64,000 bases of DNA from Xanthomonas dyei (GCF_002939865.1 NZ_MDEE01000001.1:434001-498000); one strand, 5' to 3'; shown: positions 32,077 to 41,350, counted from the stretch's first letter. Notes: generated by a model not told the origin, from the sequence alone. Made by a program: numbers and translations.

Positions 32077-33297
32077 ATGATCAGACCTCTCCTGCTGCTT
32101 GCGCTGACCGCGCTCTGCGCCGCCTGCACCCATCGCACGCCGGCATCGGCCGATAACGCCACCGGCGAACCAGTGCCGACACAGCTGCGCATCGCCACCT
32201 ACAACACCTCACTGTACTCCGACGAGGCCGGCGGCCTGGTGCGCGAACTGCAGGGCGACAGCGCGCATGCACGCAAGATCGCTGCGGTACTGCAGCGCGT
32301 ACGTCCGGATCTGGTGTTGCTCAACGAATTCGATTTCGACCCGGAGCACCGCGCCGCCGATCTGTTCCAGCAGCGCTACCTGCAGGTCGCCCAGCCGGGC
32401 GGCGGCGAACCATTGCGCTATCCGTATCGCTATCTGGCACCGGTCAACACCGGCGTGCCGAGCGGCCTGGATCTGGACAGCAACGGTACCGTCGGAGGCG
32501 ACGGCCGCTCGCGTGGCAACGATGCCTGGGGCTACGGGCTGCACCCTGGTCAGTACGGGATGCTGCTGCTGTCGCGGTATCCGATCGATGCGCAGGCCGT
32601 ACGCAGTTTTCAACTGTTGAAATGGAGCGCGCTGCCGGGTGCGCTGCGGCCGCTGGATCCGGGTACCGGGCGGTCGTTCTATAGCGACGCGATCTGGTTG
32701 CAGCTGCGCCTGTCGTCAAAATCGCATTGGGACGTGCCGGTGCGCACGCCGCTCGGTGTCGTGCATGCGCTGGTGTCGCATCCGACCCCGCCGGTGTTCG
32801 ACGGCGCGGAAAAACGCAACGCCGCACGCAACCACGACGAGCTCGCGCTGTGGCGTGCGTACCTGGACAACGCTGCCGACAGCCAGCGCTGGCTATGCGA
32901 TGACAAGGGACTCTGCGGCGGCCTGGCGGCCGATGCGCACTTTGTGATCCTGGGCGATCTGAACAACGATCCGATCGATGGTGCCGGCCGCCACGACGCG
33001 ATCCGCGCACTGATCAATCACCCGCGCGTGCTGCAATACCCCACTCCGCGCAGCGACGGCGGCCCGGAAAAGACCGCCGACTACGCCGCGCAAGGCATCG
33101 TGCACACCGGCGACCCACACCAGGTCACCGGTGACTTCGGCCCGCAAGCCGGCACCATGCGCCTGGACTACGTGCTGCCGTCGCGCCAGTTCACCCTGAT
33201 CGGCAGCGGCATCTTCTGGCCGGCCAGCACCGTTCCGGAAGCGGCAATTGCCGATGGCAGCGACCATCATGCGGTGTGGGTGGATGTTGGTTTGTAG
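32077..33297 (+). CDS. Lipoprotein of the endonuclease/exonuclease/phosphatase (EEP) family
   Basis: The 406-residue precursor begins with a lipoprotein signal (lipobox LCAAC, Cys17). EEP active-site motifs are in order: ATYNTSLY (Asn), LLNEFDFD (Glu), GDLNNDP (Asp/Asn) and SDHHAVWVDV near the C-terminus (Asp-His). The family includes DNases, phosphodiesterases and lipid phosphatases, so the substrate is open. The protein is probably membrane-anchored facing the periplasm. It stands alone between bpt and purT. Confidence 0.87.
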   Translation: MIRPLLLLALTALCAACTHRTPASADNATGEPVPTQLRIATYNTSLYSDEAGGLVRELQGDSAHARKIAAVLQRVRPDLVLLNEFDFDPEHRAADLFQQRYLQVAQPGGGEPLRYPYRYLAPVNTGVPSGLDLDSNGTVGGDGRSRGNDAWGYGLHPGQYGMLLLSRYPIDAQAVRSFQLLKWSALPGALRPLDPGTGRSFYSDAIWLQLRLSSKSHWDVPVRTPLGVVHALVSHPTPPVFDGAEKRNAARNHDELALWRAYLDNAADSQRWLCDDKGLCGGLAADAHFVILGDLNNDPIDGAGRHDAIRALINHPRVLQYPTPRSDGGPEKTADYAAQGIVHTGDPHQVTGDFGPQAGTMRLDYVLPSRQFTLIGSGIFWPASTVPEAAIADGSDHHAVWVDVGL

Positions 33298-33558
33298 CCG
33301 GGATGAGCGATTAGGGAGTTGGGATTGGTAACGTCGCGTTCTGGAATTTGCCTTACTACCCGAGCCTGCGATGACAGGGCCATGGAGACAGGAATTGCTT
33401 GCGACTGCCCTGTAACGAGCTGCAGACAGCTGCGCTTCGGCGAGTGACCGTTCGCACAGCGAGCCATCAATGTTGAGGCAAGCACATCGGCACATGCCGC
33501 AGCTGGCGTTCCGAAAGAAGTGCAGCACCAAGCTGCATTCTTTCAAGCAAGGCACTGC

Positions 33559-34761
33559 TCAGTCTTTCAACTGAACCGTCAACGCTGCCGCCGCCACACG
33601 CGCTTTCTCGCGTGCTGCATCGATGCTGTCAGCACGCGCCAACGTGACGCCGACACGGCGGTGGCCGTCTACGCGCGGTTTGCCGAACAAGCGCAGCGCG
33701 GTGTCCGGGTCGCGCAATGCATCGGCAACGTTGTCGAACACCGGCACGCCATTACCGTGCGCAAGCAGCGCACAGGACGCCGATGGGCCGCTCTGACGGA
33801 TGACGCCGCCGTTTTCAGCACCGACCGGCAGGCCGAGGATCGCGCGGGCGTGCAGCGCGAATTCGCTCAACTCCTGCGACACCAACGTTACCAGCCCGGT
33901 GTCGTGCGGGCGCGGCGAGACTTCGCTGAACCACACCTCGTCGCCCTTGACGAACAACTCCACGCCGAACAATCCCCAGCCGCCCAGATCGTCGGTGATG
34001 GCTTTCGCAATCTCCTGCGAGCGCTGCAGTGCGGCAGCCGACATCGGTTGCGGCTGCCAGCTTTCGCGGTAGTCGCCATCCTGCTGCCAGTGGCCGATCG
34101 GGTCGCAGTACGAGGTGCCGCCCGCGTGCCGCACGGTCAGCAAGGTGATCTCGTAATCGAAATCGATGAAGCCTTCGACGATGCAACGCCCGGCGCCGGC
34201 ACGTCCACCGGTCTGCGCGTAGTCCCAGGCCGCATCGATGTCGGCCTCGCTGCGCAAGGTGCTCTGGCCTTTGCCCGAGGACGACATCACCGGTTTGACC
34301 ACACACGGCAGGCCAACCGCGGCGATCGCATCGCGGTACTCGGCAGCGGTGTCGACAAAGCGATACGGCGAGGTCGGCAGGCCCAGGGTTTCGGCAGCCA
34401 GGCGGCGGATGCCTTCGCGGTCCATGGTCAGGCGTGCGGCGCGCGCGGTGGGGATCACGCGCTGGCCCTGATCGCGCTCCAGCGCCACCAGGGTTTCGGT
34501 ATGGATGGCTTCGATCTCCGGCACGATCAGGTGTGGCTGCTCGGCGGCGATCAGCGCGCGCAGCGCGGCAGGATCGAGCATGTCCAGCACGTGCGAGCGG
34601 TGCGCCACCTGCATCGCCGGGGCATTGGCATAGCGATCGGCCGCGATCACTTCCACCCCGAAGCGCTGCAGCTCGATCGCCACTTCCTTGCCCAGTTCGC
34701 CCGATCCCAGCAACAGCACCCGGGTGGCGGAAGGCGATAACGGCGTGCCGAGAGTAGTCAT
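33559..34761 (-). CDS. purT: Formate-dependent phosphoribosylglycinamide formyltransferase
   Basis: A 400-residue ATP-grasp enzyme that makes formyl-GAR from GAR, formate and ATP in purine synthesis. [22 protein letters not shown] at the N-terminus, [11 protein letters not shown], and [15 protein letters not shown] are PurT signatures. ATG 34761 matches the family start; the 99-codon upstream extension overlaps the divergent SPFH gene and is not coding. Its promoter region is shared with the SPFH operon. Confidence 0.97.
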   Translation of the reverse strand: MTTLGTPLSPSATRVLLLGSGELGKEVAIELQRFGVEVIAADRYANAPAMQVAHRSHVLDMLDPAALRALIAAEQPHLIVPEIEAIHTETLVALERDQGQRVIPTARAARLTMDREGIRRLAAETLGLPTSPYRFVDTAAEYRDAIAAVGLPCVVKPVMSSSGKGQSTLRSEADIDAAWDYAQTGGRAGAGRCIVEGFIDFDYEITLLTVRHAGGTSYCDPIGHWQQDGDYRESWQPQPMSAAALQRSQEIAKAITDDLGGWGLFGVELFVKGDEVWFSEVSPRPHDTGLVTLVSQELSEFALHARAILGLPVGAENGGVIRQSGPSASCALLAHGNGVPVFDNVADALRDPDTALRLFGKPRVDGHRRVGVTLARADSIDAAREKARVAAAALTVQLKD

Positions 34762-34841
34762 GAGCGCGGGTCCAGATTCGGGAAGGGGCGGCCATTCTAA
34801 CGGGCCGGCATGGATAACTTCGGTTGGCATCCTTGCATCGA

Positions 34842-34860
34842 TTGATATCACTTTGATATC
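34842..34860 (+). promoter_or_regulatory. TTGATATC direct repeat upstream of the SPFH operon
   Basis: TTGATATC occurs twice with an 11-base period (34842-34849 and 34853-34860), ending 31 bases before the SPFH start. Each unit holds the palindrome GATATC. One helical turn between units suggests cooperative binding of a regulator. AAGGAG follows at 34879. Confidence 0.55.
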
Positions 34861-34891
34861 TTCTTGCCTCGCCATCCAAGGAGAGTCACTC

Positions 34892-35761
34892 ATGAAAGAG
34901 AAGCCGATTGGCTCATTGCCGGGCATCCCCCTCGTCCTGGTTGCCGGCGCCGGCCTCATCGGCGCAGCCTGGTACGTCTTGACGGCAATGGCCAGCAACA
35001 GCATCACGCCGGGTGGGCTTGTCGGAGCGGGCCTGGTCGCCGCGGCATGCATCTTCATGCTCGCCGGCCTCTACACCCTGGAACCGAACCAGGCTGCGGT
35101 GCTGAGCCTGTTCGGCAAGTACGTCGGCACGGCCAAGGACCCAGGCCTGCGCTGGAATGTGCCCTTCTACGCCAAACGCCGGGTCAGCCAGCGCGTGCGC
35201 AATTTCGAAAGCGGCCGGCTCAAGGTCAACGAACTGGATGGCAGCCCGATCGAAATTGCTGCCGTGATCGTGTGGCAGGTCATGGACGGGTCGGAGGCGG
35301 TCTACAACGTCGACGATTACGAAAGCTTCGTGCATATCCAGTCCGAAGCCGCGCTGCGCGCGATGGCCACCAGCTATCCCTACGACCAGCATGAAGACGG
35401 GCAGATTTCGTTGCGCAGCCATCCGGCCGAAATCAGTGAGCAGCTCAAGCGGCATCTGGACGAACGCCTGACCCAGGCGGGCGTGGACGTGATCGAAGCG
35501 CGCATCAGCCACCTGGCCTATGCACCGGAAATCGCCCAGGCCATGCTGCAGCGCCAGCAGGCCAATGCGGTGATCGCCGCACGCACGCGCATTGTTGCGG
35601 GCGCCGTGGGCATGGTGGAGATGGCACTGGCCGAGTTGCAGAAAAACGGCGTGGTGCAGTTGGACGAAGAGCGCAAGGCGCATATGGTCAGCAACTTGCT
35701 GACCGTGTTGTGCTCCGACCGCGGCACCCAACCGGTGGTCAACGCCGGCTCGCTCTATTGA
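34892..35761 (+). CDS. SPFH/Band 7 (stomatin-like) membrane protein
   Basis: A 289-residue protein with two N-terminal hydrophobic helices (about 10-32 and 43-66) followed by a Band 7 domain (about 68-250, [28 protein letters not shown]...). SPFH proteins form membrane-associated rings and scaffold membrane domains or proteases. AAGGAG with 7-base spacing fixes ATG 34892. It heads a tight operon with a small membrane protein (10 bases later) and a tiny ribbon-helix-helix gene. Confidence 0.92.
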   Translation: MKEKPIGSLPGIPLVLVAGAGLIGAAWYVLTAMASNSITPGGLVGAGLVAAACIFMLAGLYTLEPNQAAVLSLFGKYVGTAKDPGLRWNVPFYAKRRVSQRVRNFESGRLKVNELDGSPIEIAAVIVWQVMDGSEAVYNVDDYESFVHIQSEAALRAMATSYPYDQHEDGQISLRSHPAEISEQLKRHLDERLTQAGVDVIEARISHLAYAPEIAQAMLQRQQANAVIAARTRIVAGAVGMVEMALAELQKNGVVQLDEERKAHMVSNLLTVLCSDRGTQPVVNAGSLY

Positions 35762-35770
35762 GGTGAAACA

Positions 35771-36055
35771 ATGAATGTCATGGTGCCGTTGGTGGTCGCT
35801 CTGTCCGGTTTGCCCGCCTTGGCGATCGCCGCCTCCATCGGTGCGGACGACGACGACCGCGCACGCGGCCTGGGCCTGCGTTGGGCGCTGATCAGCCTGG
35901 TGATCCTGATCGGTGCTGCCTGCCTGTACTGGGCCGGCGACAACCGCGCCGGCATCTATGCGGTGGTGATCGGCATGATCATCGGCGTCAACGTCGTGAT
36001 CGTCTCGATGGTCATGCACCTGCGCCGCCACAGCGGCCGCGGTGAGCGCGAGTGA
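35771..36055 (+). CDS. Small three-helix membrane protein of the SPFH operon
   Basis: A 94-residue protein with three hydrophobic segments (about 3-22, 38-56 and 62-82) and a basic end (HLRRHSGRGERE). I do not recognise a named family. GAGGTG precedes the ATG. Its stop overlaps the GTG of the next gene by four bases (GTGA), so the two are translationally coupled; the context implies a role with the SPFH protein. Confidence 0.8.
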   Translation: MNVMVPLVVALSGLPALAIAASIGADDDDRARGLGLRWALISLVILIGAACLYWAGDNRAGIYAVVIGMIIGVNVVIVSMVMHLRRHSGRGERE

Positions 36056-36231
36056 GCGAAAAGAAGGCCTATCCGCTGCGCATCAACGCCGATGTGCTGG
36101 CTGCCGTGCAGCGCTGGTCCGACGACGAGTTGCGCAGCCTCAACGCGCAGATCGAATACGTGTTGCGCGATGCGCTGCGCAAGGCAGGGCGCTTGCCGAA
36201 GCCGCAGGGCGACAAGGAGTCGCAGACATGA
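36052..36231 (+). CDS. Arc-like ribbon-helix-helix DNA-binding protein (59 residues)
   Basis: GTG 36052 opens a 59-residue frame whose stop is at 36229-36231. The sequence AYPLRINADVLAAVQRWSDD then SLNAQIEYVLRDAL matches the Arc-type fold: a short beta strand with alternating residues, then two helices with the LNAQIEYVL core. It is a candidate DNA-binding protein, possibly an autoregulator of the operon at the TTGATATC repeats. Four-base overlap with the gene before it; ATGA overlap with a possible frame after it. Confidence 0.82.
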   Translation: MSEKKAYPLRINADVLAAVQRWSDDELRSLNAQIEYVLRDALRKAGRLPKPQGDKESQT

Positions 36232-36404
36232 GCAGGCGCTGCAACGGGCGAAGCATCGCGGCATCGCTGTCATGTCTCCACGCCGTCAACGGCGATGACG
36301 TCCAGGTCGCGGCGGCCCTACCGAACAACCCCGGCATGCTCGCTGTCGTGCGCCCACACGTATTGCCAAGCGTCACGCCACAGGTGCCGATCGAGGACGC
36401 CTGA
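36228..36404 (+). CDS. Possible 58-residue coupled frame
   Basis: ATG 36228 overlaps the previous stop (ATGA) and its own stop overlaps the next ATG (TGATG at 36402-36406). The product (MSRRCNGRSIAASLSCLHAV...) resembles nothing I know and has no clear domain. The overlap geometry is typical of coupled genes, but composition is not convincing; it could instead be a spacer. Confidence 0.3.
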   Translation: MSRRCNGRSIAASLSCLHAVNGDDVQVAAALPNNPGMLAVVRPHVLPSVTPQVPIEDA

Positions 36405-37015
36405 TGACGACGCGATCCGGCCAACGCCACGGCAACGTTGCACAGCACACGGCACACACCGGTCACCGCCAGCCACCGCACCGACGCGAGTACGCCGTCG
36501 CTCCGGTCGCGCCCTGGGGGCTTGCGCTGTGGCTATGGCTTCCGTTGCTGGCTGTCGCGTGCGTGATCGTCGTGGTACATGCGGACAATGTCCGTAGTGG
36601 ACATCCTGCCGCTCTGTACGCCCACCTGGCATTGCTGCTGGCAATCGCAGTGAGCTGCACCGCCGCGCATGCGCGACGTGGTATCCGACTGCAGGACGAC
36701 CGCTTGATCGTGCGCTCGACACTGTTCACCAAGCAGGTACCTGTCGACCAGATGCGGCTGGACACGGCGCGCGTGGTCGATCTGGCCGAGCACCCTGCCT
36801 TCAAGCCAGGCCGAAAGTCGTTGGGCTTTGGCTATCCGGGTTTCCATTCCGGGTACTACCGCAGCAGACAGGCAGGCCCGGGGTTCTATCTGATCACCCA
36901 ATCGGCCCGCGTGCTGACCCTCCCACTGAAGGACGGCAGCGTGCTCGTGCTCAGTCCCGAACAGCCGCGCCAGCTGCTGCAGGATCTACAGCAACTGGCC
37001 GCGCAACGCGCTTAG
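36404..37015 (+). CDS. Membrane protein with PH-like domain
   Basis: A 203-residue protein with two hydrophobic segments (about 37-58 and 68-88), followed by a soluble beta-rich region (about 95-195, RGIRLQDDRLIVRSTLFTKQVPVDQM...LLPLKDGSVLVLSP-like) that resembles bacterial PH (bPH) domains of small membrane proteins. No enzyme motif is visible. The first 35 residues are polar and poorly conserved in character, so the true start may be later. It follows the SPFH operon without a gap. Confidence 0.65.
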   Translation: MTTRSGQRHGNVAQHTAHTGHRQPPHRREYAVAPVAPWGLALWLWLPLLAVACVIVVVHADNVRSGHPAALYAHLALLLAIAVSCTAAHARRGIRLQDDRLIVRSTLFTKQVPVDQMRLDTARVVDLAEHPAFKPGRKSLGFGYPGFHSGYYRSRQAGPGFYLITQSARVLTLPLKDGSVLVLSPEQPRQLLQDLQQLAAQRA

Positions 37016-37030
37016 CCCTACCCTGTCGCG

Positions 37031-37828
37031 ATGCGCCCAAGACTGTCCCTGCTGCTCAACACCACCGCCATCGAACTGGTGCCGGCCGCGATCATGCGCG
37101 CGCGCAGCAATGCCGATGCGCGCGTACTGGCGCAGGCCGACTGGCTACTGCGGCGCAAATGGGATGGGCGCTATCTGGCCGCGCAGCTGCCGCACGGGCT
37201 GATGCCGCTGGTGCCGCGACTTGCGCGCGAAGCTGGTCTGGACGAGGCACTGGACCGGCTGCAGGGCGCCACTGCGCGTTCCAGCCCAGGCGACGAGGGC
37301 GTTCTTGCGGTCGACGGCTTGCAACATCGCCTCACACAGCTCGGGCTTGGTGCAGATGACTATGTAGAACAGACCGGCCTGCGCCTGATCGCCGAACCGG
37401 CAACGTTGCAGTTCGCCGGGCACGATCGCTTCGGCCGGCCGCTCTGGCTCAGCGCGGGTGCCGTGCGTGCGTGGCAGCAGATGCGTGCGGCTGCGCTGCG
37501 TGCGGACATCGTGCTCGATGCGATCTCCGGCTACCGCAGCCACGATTACCAACTGGGCATCTTCGAACGCAAGTTCGCACACGGGCTGACGCTGGAGCAG
37601 ATTCTGGCGGTCAATGCCGCACCGGGCTTCAGCGAACACCACAGCGGCGATGCACTCGATATCGGCACTCCGGGCGAACCGCCGGCCGAAGAATCGTTCG
37701 AGGCGACCGCTGCGTTTGCGTGGCTGCGCAGTCACGCGGGCCAGTTCGGCTATCGCTTGAGTTATCCGCGCGACAACCCGCATGGCATCGTCTACGAACC
37801 CTGGCATTGGCGGTGGCACGCGGCCTGA
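37031..37828 (+). CDS. VanY-like D,D- or L,D-carboxypeptidase (M15 family)
   Basis: A 265-residue protein whose C-terminal half (about 150-263) is an M15B peptidase domain: SGYRSHDYQ, PGFSEHHSGDALDIG (zinc His and Asp) and YEPWHWRW (catalytic Glu and zinc His). Such enzymes trim peptidoglycan stem peptides. No signal peptide is visible at the N-terminus, which is unusual for an envelope enzyme; export may use another route or the N-terminal start may be misjudged. It starts 15 bases after the PH-domain gene. Confidence 0.85.
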   Translation: MRPRLSLLLNTTAIELVPAAIMRARSNADARVLAQADWLLRRKWDGRYLAAQLPHGLMPLVPRLAREAGLDEALDRLQGATARSSPGDEGVLAVDGLQHRLTQLGLGADDYVEQTGLRLIAEPATLQFAGHDRFGRPLWLSAGAVRAWQQMRAAALRADIVLDAISGYRSHDYQLGIFERKFAHGLTLEQILAVNAAPGFSEHHSGDALDIGTPGEPPAEESFEATAAFAWLRSHAGQFGYRLSYPRDNPHGIVYEPWHWRWHAA

Positions 37829-37864
37829 TGCGTGCCGCAATCAGGTGCGGCGCGATGCGCGCGC

Positions 37865-38539
37865 CTACTCCTGCGAGCGCGGGGTCGGCACCTTGGTCGC
37901 GACGCTGAAGTCGGCGATCTTCCATAAATAAAACGCGGCGTAAGTGCGGTACGGACCCCACCGCTGCCCGCGCTCGGCAAGCTCCTTGGGCGAGGGCATC
38001 TGCTCTTGTTTGTCCACGCGCTGGGCGCCCTTGCGCACGCCCAGGTCGTCGATGGGCAGCAGGTCCGGGCGGCCCAGGCGGAACATCAGCATCATCTCCA
38101 CCGTCCAGCGGCCGATGCCGCGTACCGGCACCAAGGCCTCGACGATGGCGTCGTCTTCCATGAAGGCGAGTTTGCGCAGCGAGGGGATTTCACCCAGCGC
38201 TTCGCGCCGGGCAAGGTCGCGCAGTGCCAGCGCCTTGTTGCCGGACACGCCGCAGGCTCGCAGGGCGGCATCGTCCACGCCTCCCAGGGTGTCGGCATGC
38301 AGCCGGCTCGATCCGATCGCCACCTCCACCCGCGCCACGATCGTGGATGCGGCCTTGCCGCTGAGTTGCTGAAACAGGATGGCACGCGCCAACGCGTCCA
38401 CCGGGTCGAACGGTTTGCGCCAGCCCGGCTGCGGGGCGATGGGGCCGATGCGCTTCATCCACGCACCCAGCGCGCGGTCGCGCCGGCTCAACTGCGCGAA
38501 CGCTGCCTCGACATCGAATCCGCGGGCATGCCGTGGCAT
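37865..38539 (-). CDS. HhH-GPD DNA glycosylase (AlkA-type 3-methyladenine glycosylase II)
   Basis: A 224-residue base-excision repair enzyme. The helix-hairpin-helix is VPVRGIGRWTVEMMLMF and the catalytic Asp lies in LLPIDDLGVRKG, the AlkA-type GPD motif. ILFQQLSGKAASTI is the usual helix before them. It removes alkylated purines. It lies one base after the DUF423 stop (TGAGATG), so the two form one unit. Confidence 0.9.
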   Translation of the reverse strand: MPRHARGFDVEAAFAQLSRRDRALGAWMKRIGPIAPQPGWRKPFDPVDALARAILFQQLSGKAASTIVARVEVAIGSSRLHADTLGGVDDAALRACGVSGNKALALRDLARREALGEIPSLRKLAFMEDDAIVEALVPVRGIGRWTVEMMLMFRLGRPDLLPIDDLGVRKGAQRVDKQEQMPSPKELAERGQRWGPYRTYAAFYLWKIADFSVATKVPTPRSQE

Positions 38540-38540
38540 C

Positions 38541-38912
38541 TCAACGCCTCAATGCGCCGATCGCCAGCACCACCCAGCCCAGCATCAGGCCGACCCCGCC
38601 GATCGGTGCCAGGCTGGTCGGCCAGTGCAGCAAGGCGCCACCGACCAGGCTGCCGGCAAACAGCAACGTGCCCAGCAATAACAGATACAACCCGACGCGC
38701 GCGAGCGCGCGCGTTTCGGTGGCGCCCAGCACGACCAGCACAGCGCCATGGCCGAATGCGTACAGAGCTGCCAACTGCAGCCGCGACTGCACCAGCGCGT
38801 CGGTCACGCCGTGCGAAGCATAGGCCGACAACCCCACCGCGACGGCGGCCAGCAAGCTGCCGCAAAAGGCCAGCAACGAGGGATGTTTCTTACGACGTTC
38901 GATTAAAGACAT
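38541..38912 (-). CDS. DUF423 family membrane protein
   Basis: A 123-residue inner-membrane protein with four hydrophobic helices. GLSAYASHGVTDAL near residue 30 and the ending LAPIGGVGLMLGWVVLAIGAL are typical of DUF423 (YgdD). The function of the family is not settled. ATG 38912 gives MSLIERRKKH. It precedes the glycosylase gene. Confidence 0.87.
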   Translation of the reverse strand: MSLIERRKKHPSLLAFCGSLLAAVAVGLSAYASHGVTDALVQSRLQLAALYAFGHGAVLVVLGATETRALARVGLYLLLLGTLLFAGSLVGGALLHWPTSLAPIGGVGLMLGWVVLAIGALRR

Positions 38913-38943
38913 GCGGGCATTTTCCGTTGCGGCGCCGTGGCGC

Positions 38944-38978
38944 AAAAAAAAACGCGCCGCAAGACTGCGGCGCGTTTT
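38944..38978 (-). terminator. Rho-independent terminator of the SRPBCC gene
   Basis: A 13-bp stem (AAAACGCGCCGCA, 38949-38961, with 38966-38978) is followed on the minus strand by a T-run (plus A-run 38944-38952). It lies 31 bases after the stop of the upstream gene. Confidence 0.88.
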
Positions 38979-39008
38979 CGTCTGGATCAGATCATCGTGG
39001 TGAAACGA

Positions 39009-40190
39009 TTACTTGATGGCCCAGTAGACGTCATAGGTACCGTCCTGCGTAAACGACTTGTCCACGCCTCCCTTCCAAGACTCGTACGGACGCTCGGTCA
39101 CGTCGTTGCCGCTGGTGGCAGCCCAGGCGCGCAGGGAGCTACGCACTGCATCCAGGCCGGCCATGTGGCCTGCGTAGGTTGCAAATGCCGAACGGTGCGC
39201 CTTGGTGCGCTCGTACTTCACCGGTGCTTCGGACGGGATATTGAGCTTGAGCTCTTCGCCCGTTGCGGCAACCGGCGTCGCATCGACCGGCGCAGCAGCC
39301 GCTGCGTCGTCCTTCTTGGCATCGGTCTTGGCGGTGTCGGTCTTGGCATCGGCCTTCGGCGCGCCACCGGCACGCTTGCGGACCGGCTGCACGACGTCGA
39401 ACGCGTACTTGTCGCTGGCAAAGTCGGTGGTGACGATCCGGACCGGACCAACAGCTTCCAGGCCATTGGCGTCCATCACGCGCTTGATCCACTCCTGGTT
39501 GTCCTTGATCGACTTCTTGATCGTCTCGTTGTCACGATCAATGTTGCCCGCGGTGACGACCAGCAGGTCCTCGGCCGGCACATCGACGATCTTGAGATCG
39601 CTCAACACCGGCTTGCCATCCAGCTGCGCGCGGTAGTCGAAGTTCGGCACGGTGGCCAGTGCGGTTGCAAGACGCGACAGACCCAGCTTCAGGTCGTCGC
39701 CCACATGGCGGCTGACATACAAGCCGGCATAACGACCGAACAGGTTCCAGCCGTATTTGACGCTGTAATCCTGGGTGATCTTGACGTTCTTGTTGTTCTT
39801 GCCGGTCGGAGCCAGAGTGAAATTGGTGACCTTGTCGTAGCCCTTGGTGGGATCTTCGATCGCGATCTCAACACGCTCGTTCTTGACGGTGTTTTTGATT
39901 TCCCAGCTGCCGTTGCCGATATAGCCCTCGGTGGAGCTGTATTCGACGCGTGCACCCTTGCCCTCTTCCGGGCCGGCCAGCTTCAGCTGAATCTTCGGGT
40001 CACGCAGCACAAGCGGGTTCCAATCCTTGAAACGACGGAAGCTGTTCACGGTGTCGTAAACAATCGTCATTCTGCGGTTGGTCTCAACACTCTCGGACAT
40101 CTGCCGCTCCGAGGGCAACACCAAGCCCACCACGACAAACAAGCCAGCCACGATCCCCAAGGCGATCAGGAACTCGATAATACGGGTCAT
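39009..40190 (-). CDS. Membrane-anchored SRPBCC (START-like) protein with GyrI-like C-terminus
   Basis: A 393-residue protein with an N-terminal membrane helix (4-25), a SRPBCC/polyketide-cyclase-like lipid-binding domain (about 35-180, TVNSFRRFKDWNPLVLRDPK), then a second domain (about 195-390) that looks GyrI/effector-binding-like. An Ala/Lys/Asp-rich insertion (KADAKTDTAKTDAKKDDAAAAA) splits the second domain near residue 285. Possible role: binding a hydrophobic ligand at the periplasmic face. Ligand unknown. Confidence 0.75.
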   Translation of the reverse strand: MTRIIEFLIALGIVAGLFVVVGLVLPSERQMSESVETNRRMTIVYDTVNSFRRFKDWNPLVLRDPKIQLKLAGPEEGKGARVEYSSTEGYIGNGSWEIKNTVKNERVEIAIEDPTKGYDKVTNFTLAPTGKNNKNVKITQDYSVKYGWNLFGRYAGLYVSRHVGDDLKLGLSRLATALATVPNFDYRAQLDGKPVLSDLKIVDVPAEDLLVVTAGNIDRDNETIKKSIKDNQEWIKRVMDANGLEAVGPVRIVTTDFASDKYAFDVVQPVRKRAGGAPKADAKTDTAKTDAKKDDAAAAAPVDATPVAATGEELKLNIPSEAPVKYERTKAHRSAFATYAGHMAGLDAVRSSLRAWAATSGNDVTERPYESWKGGVDKSFTQDGTYDVYWAIK

Positions 40191-40557
40191 TCAGGAGGTC
40201 TCCGGGGCCGATCCCACGGCCGGGTTGAGTGAAGCGAAGCCACCATCCTAGCAGGCTTCGAGAAAGATGTTCAGTTGTGCGACGGGTAGCGCGGTCTTGC
40301 GGTGTCATCCAGCGCGCGAAACGCCGTTGCGAAACCGCGCAATCCCAGCCTGCGCAAGGGTTTGCGCCGATTGCGCGCAGTCATGATGCACATCGTGCGC
40401 TGCGTGCGTGTGATGCCGCGTCCGTTAGAGGTATGCACGGCCGTATCACCGTCCTATTCGGCGCGGCGCAACTGCGTAACAGAGTGCGTGCAGGATCGCG
40501 ATGCCGCGTCACGCAGCAATCGCTGCGCGCCGGCATCGCATTACGACAGCACGGCCG
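40191..40557. other. Intergenic region without a gene
   Basis: Short frames here are Arg/Ala-rich and unrecognisable. The segment leads into a duplicated piece of the following regulator gene. It should contain the promoter of the minus-strand SRPBCC gene just right of 40190. Confidence 0.5.
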
Positions 40558-40778
40558 TCAGACCAGCTGCAGCTCGAAGGCCTTGAGTACCGCGCGGGTG
40601 CGGTCGCGCACGCCCAACTTGGACAGGGTGAGCAGGCGCTGCCTGCAAGCCGCAGGCTTGCGCGCCCGCGAACGCCCGGCGCGCTGCGCCGGGCGGGACA
40701 TCCTGCTATCAGACCAGCTGCAGCTCGAAGGCCTTGAGTACCGCGCGGGTGCGGTCGCGCACGCCCAACTTGGACAGG
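40558..40778. repeat. 70-bp direct duplication of the NarL-type regulator gene's 3' end, with two hairpins between
   Basis: 40558-40627 and 40709-40778 are identical over 70 bases (offset 151). The right copy is the true C-terminus and stop of the response regulator gene; the left copy is a pseudo-end. Between them lie GCAAGCC-GCA-GGCTTGC (40645-40661) and GCCCGGCGC-GCT-GCGCCGGGC (40674-40694). Unequal recombination or insertion of the hairpin-bearing element at the gene end would produce this. Confidence 0.85.
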
Positions 40779-41350
40779 ATGTTGGACACGTGATTCTTGA
40801 TGGTGCCCTCGGCCACGCCCAGCGAATTGGCGATCTCCTTGTTGGAAAAGCCACTCGCCATCAACCGTAGGATCTCGGTCTCGCGATCGGTGAGCGGATC
40901 GGGCCGGTCCAGGCTGACGAACTCGTTGCGCATGTGCTCCAGGCCCGAGAGCAGGCGCTGGGTCACCGCCGGCTGCACCAGCGAGCCGCCGTCGGCCACG
41001 GTACGGATCGCGCCGACCAGCTGTTCCAGCGAGACATCCTTGAGCAGATAGCCCTTGGCGCCGGCCTTGAGCCCGGCCAGCACCAGTTGGTCGTCGTCGA
41101 AGGTGGTCAGGATGATGGTCGGCGGCAGGGTGCCGTTGCGCGAGAGCATCTGCAGGGCTTCCAGGCCGGACATCACCGGCATGCGCATGTCCATCAGCAC
41201 CACGTCCGGCTGGATCTGCGGAATCTGCTCCACCGCCTGCTTGCCGTCCGAGGCCTCGGCCACCACCTCGATGCCGTTGTCCAGCGCCAGCAGCGAGCGG
41301 ATCCCCTGGCGCACCAGGGTTTGGTCGTCGACCAGGCACACACGGATCAT
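40709..41350 (-). CDS. NarL/FixJ-family response regulator
   Basis: A 213-residue regulator with a receiver domain (1-120: VDDQ, phospho-Asp54 in VVLMDMRMP, Thr in ILTTFDD, Lys in LLKD) and a LuxR-type HTH (about 150-213, LTDRETEILRLMASGFSNKEIANSLG). It is closest in style to DesR-type regulators. Its ATG overlaps the kinase stop by one base (TGATG) with AAGGAG inside the kinase gene. The last 23 codons are duplicated downstream. Confidence 0.93.
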   Translation of the reverse strand: MIRVCLVDDQTLVRQGIRSLLALDNGIEVVAEASDGKQAVEQIPQIQPDVVLMDMRMPVMSGLEALQMLSRNGTLPPTIILTTFDDDQLVLAGLKAGAKGYLLKDVSLEQLVGAIRTVADGGSLVQPAVTQRLLSGLEHMRNEFVSLDRPDPLTDRETEILRLMASGFSNKEIANSLGVAEGTIKNHVSNILSKLGVRDRTRAVLKAFELQLV

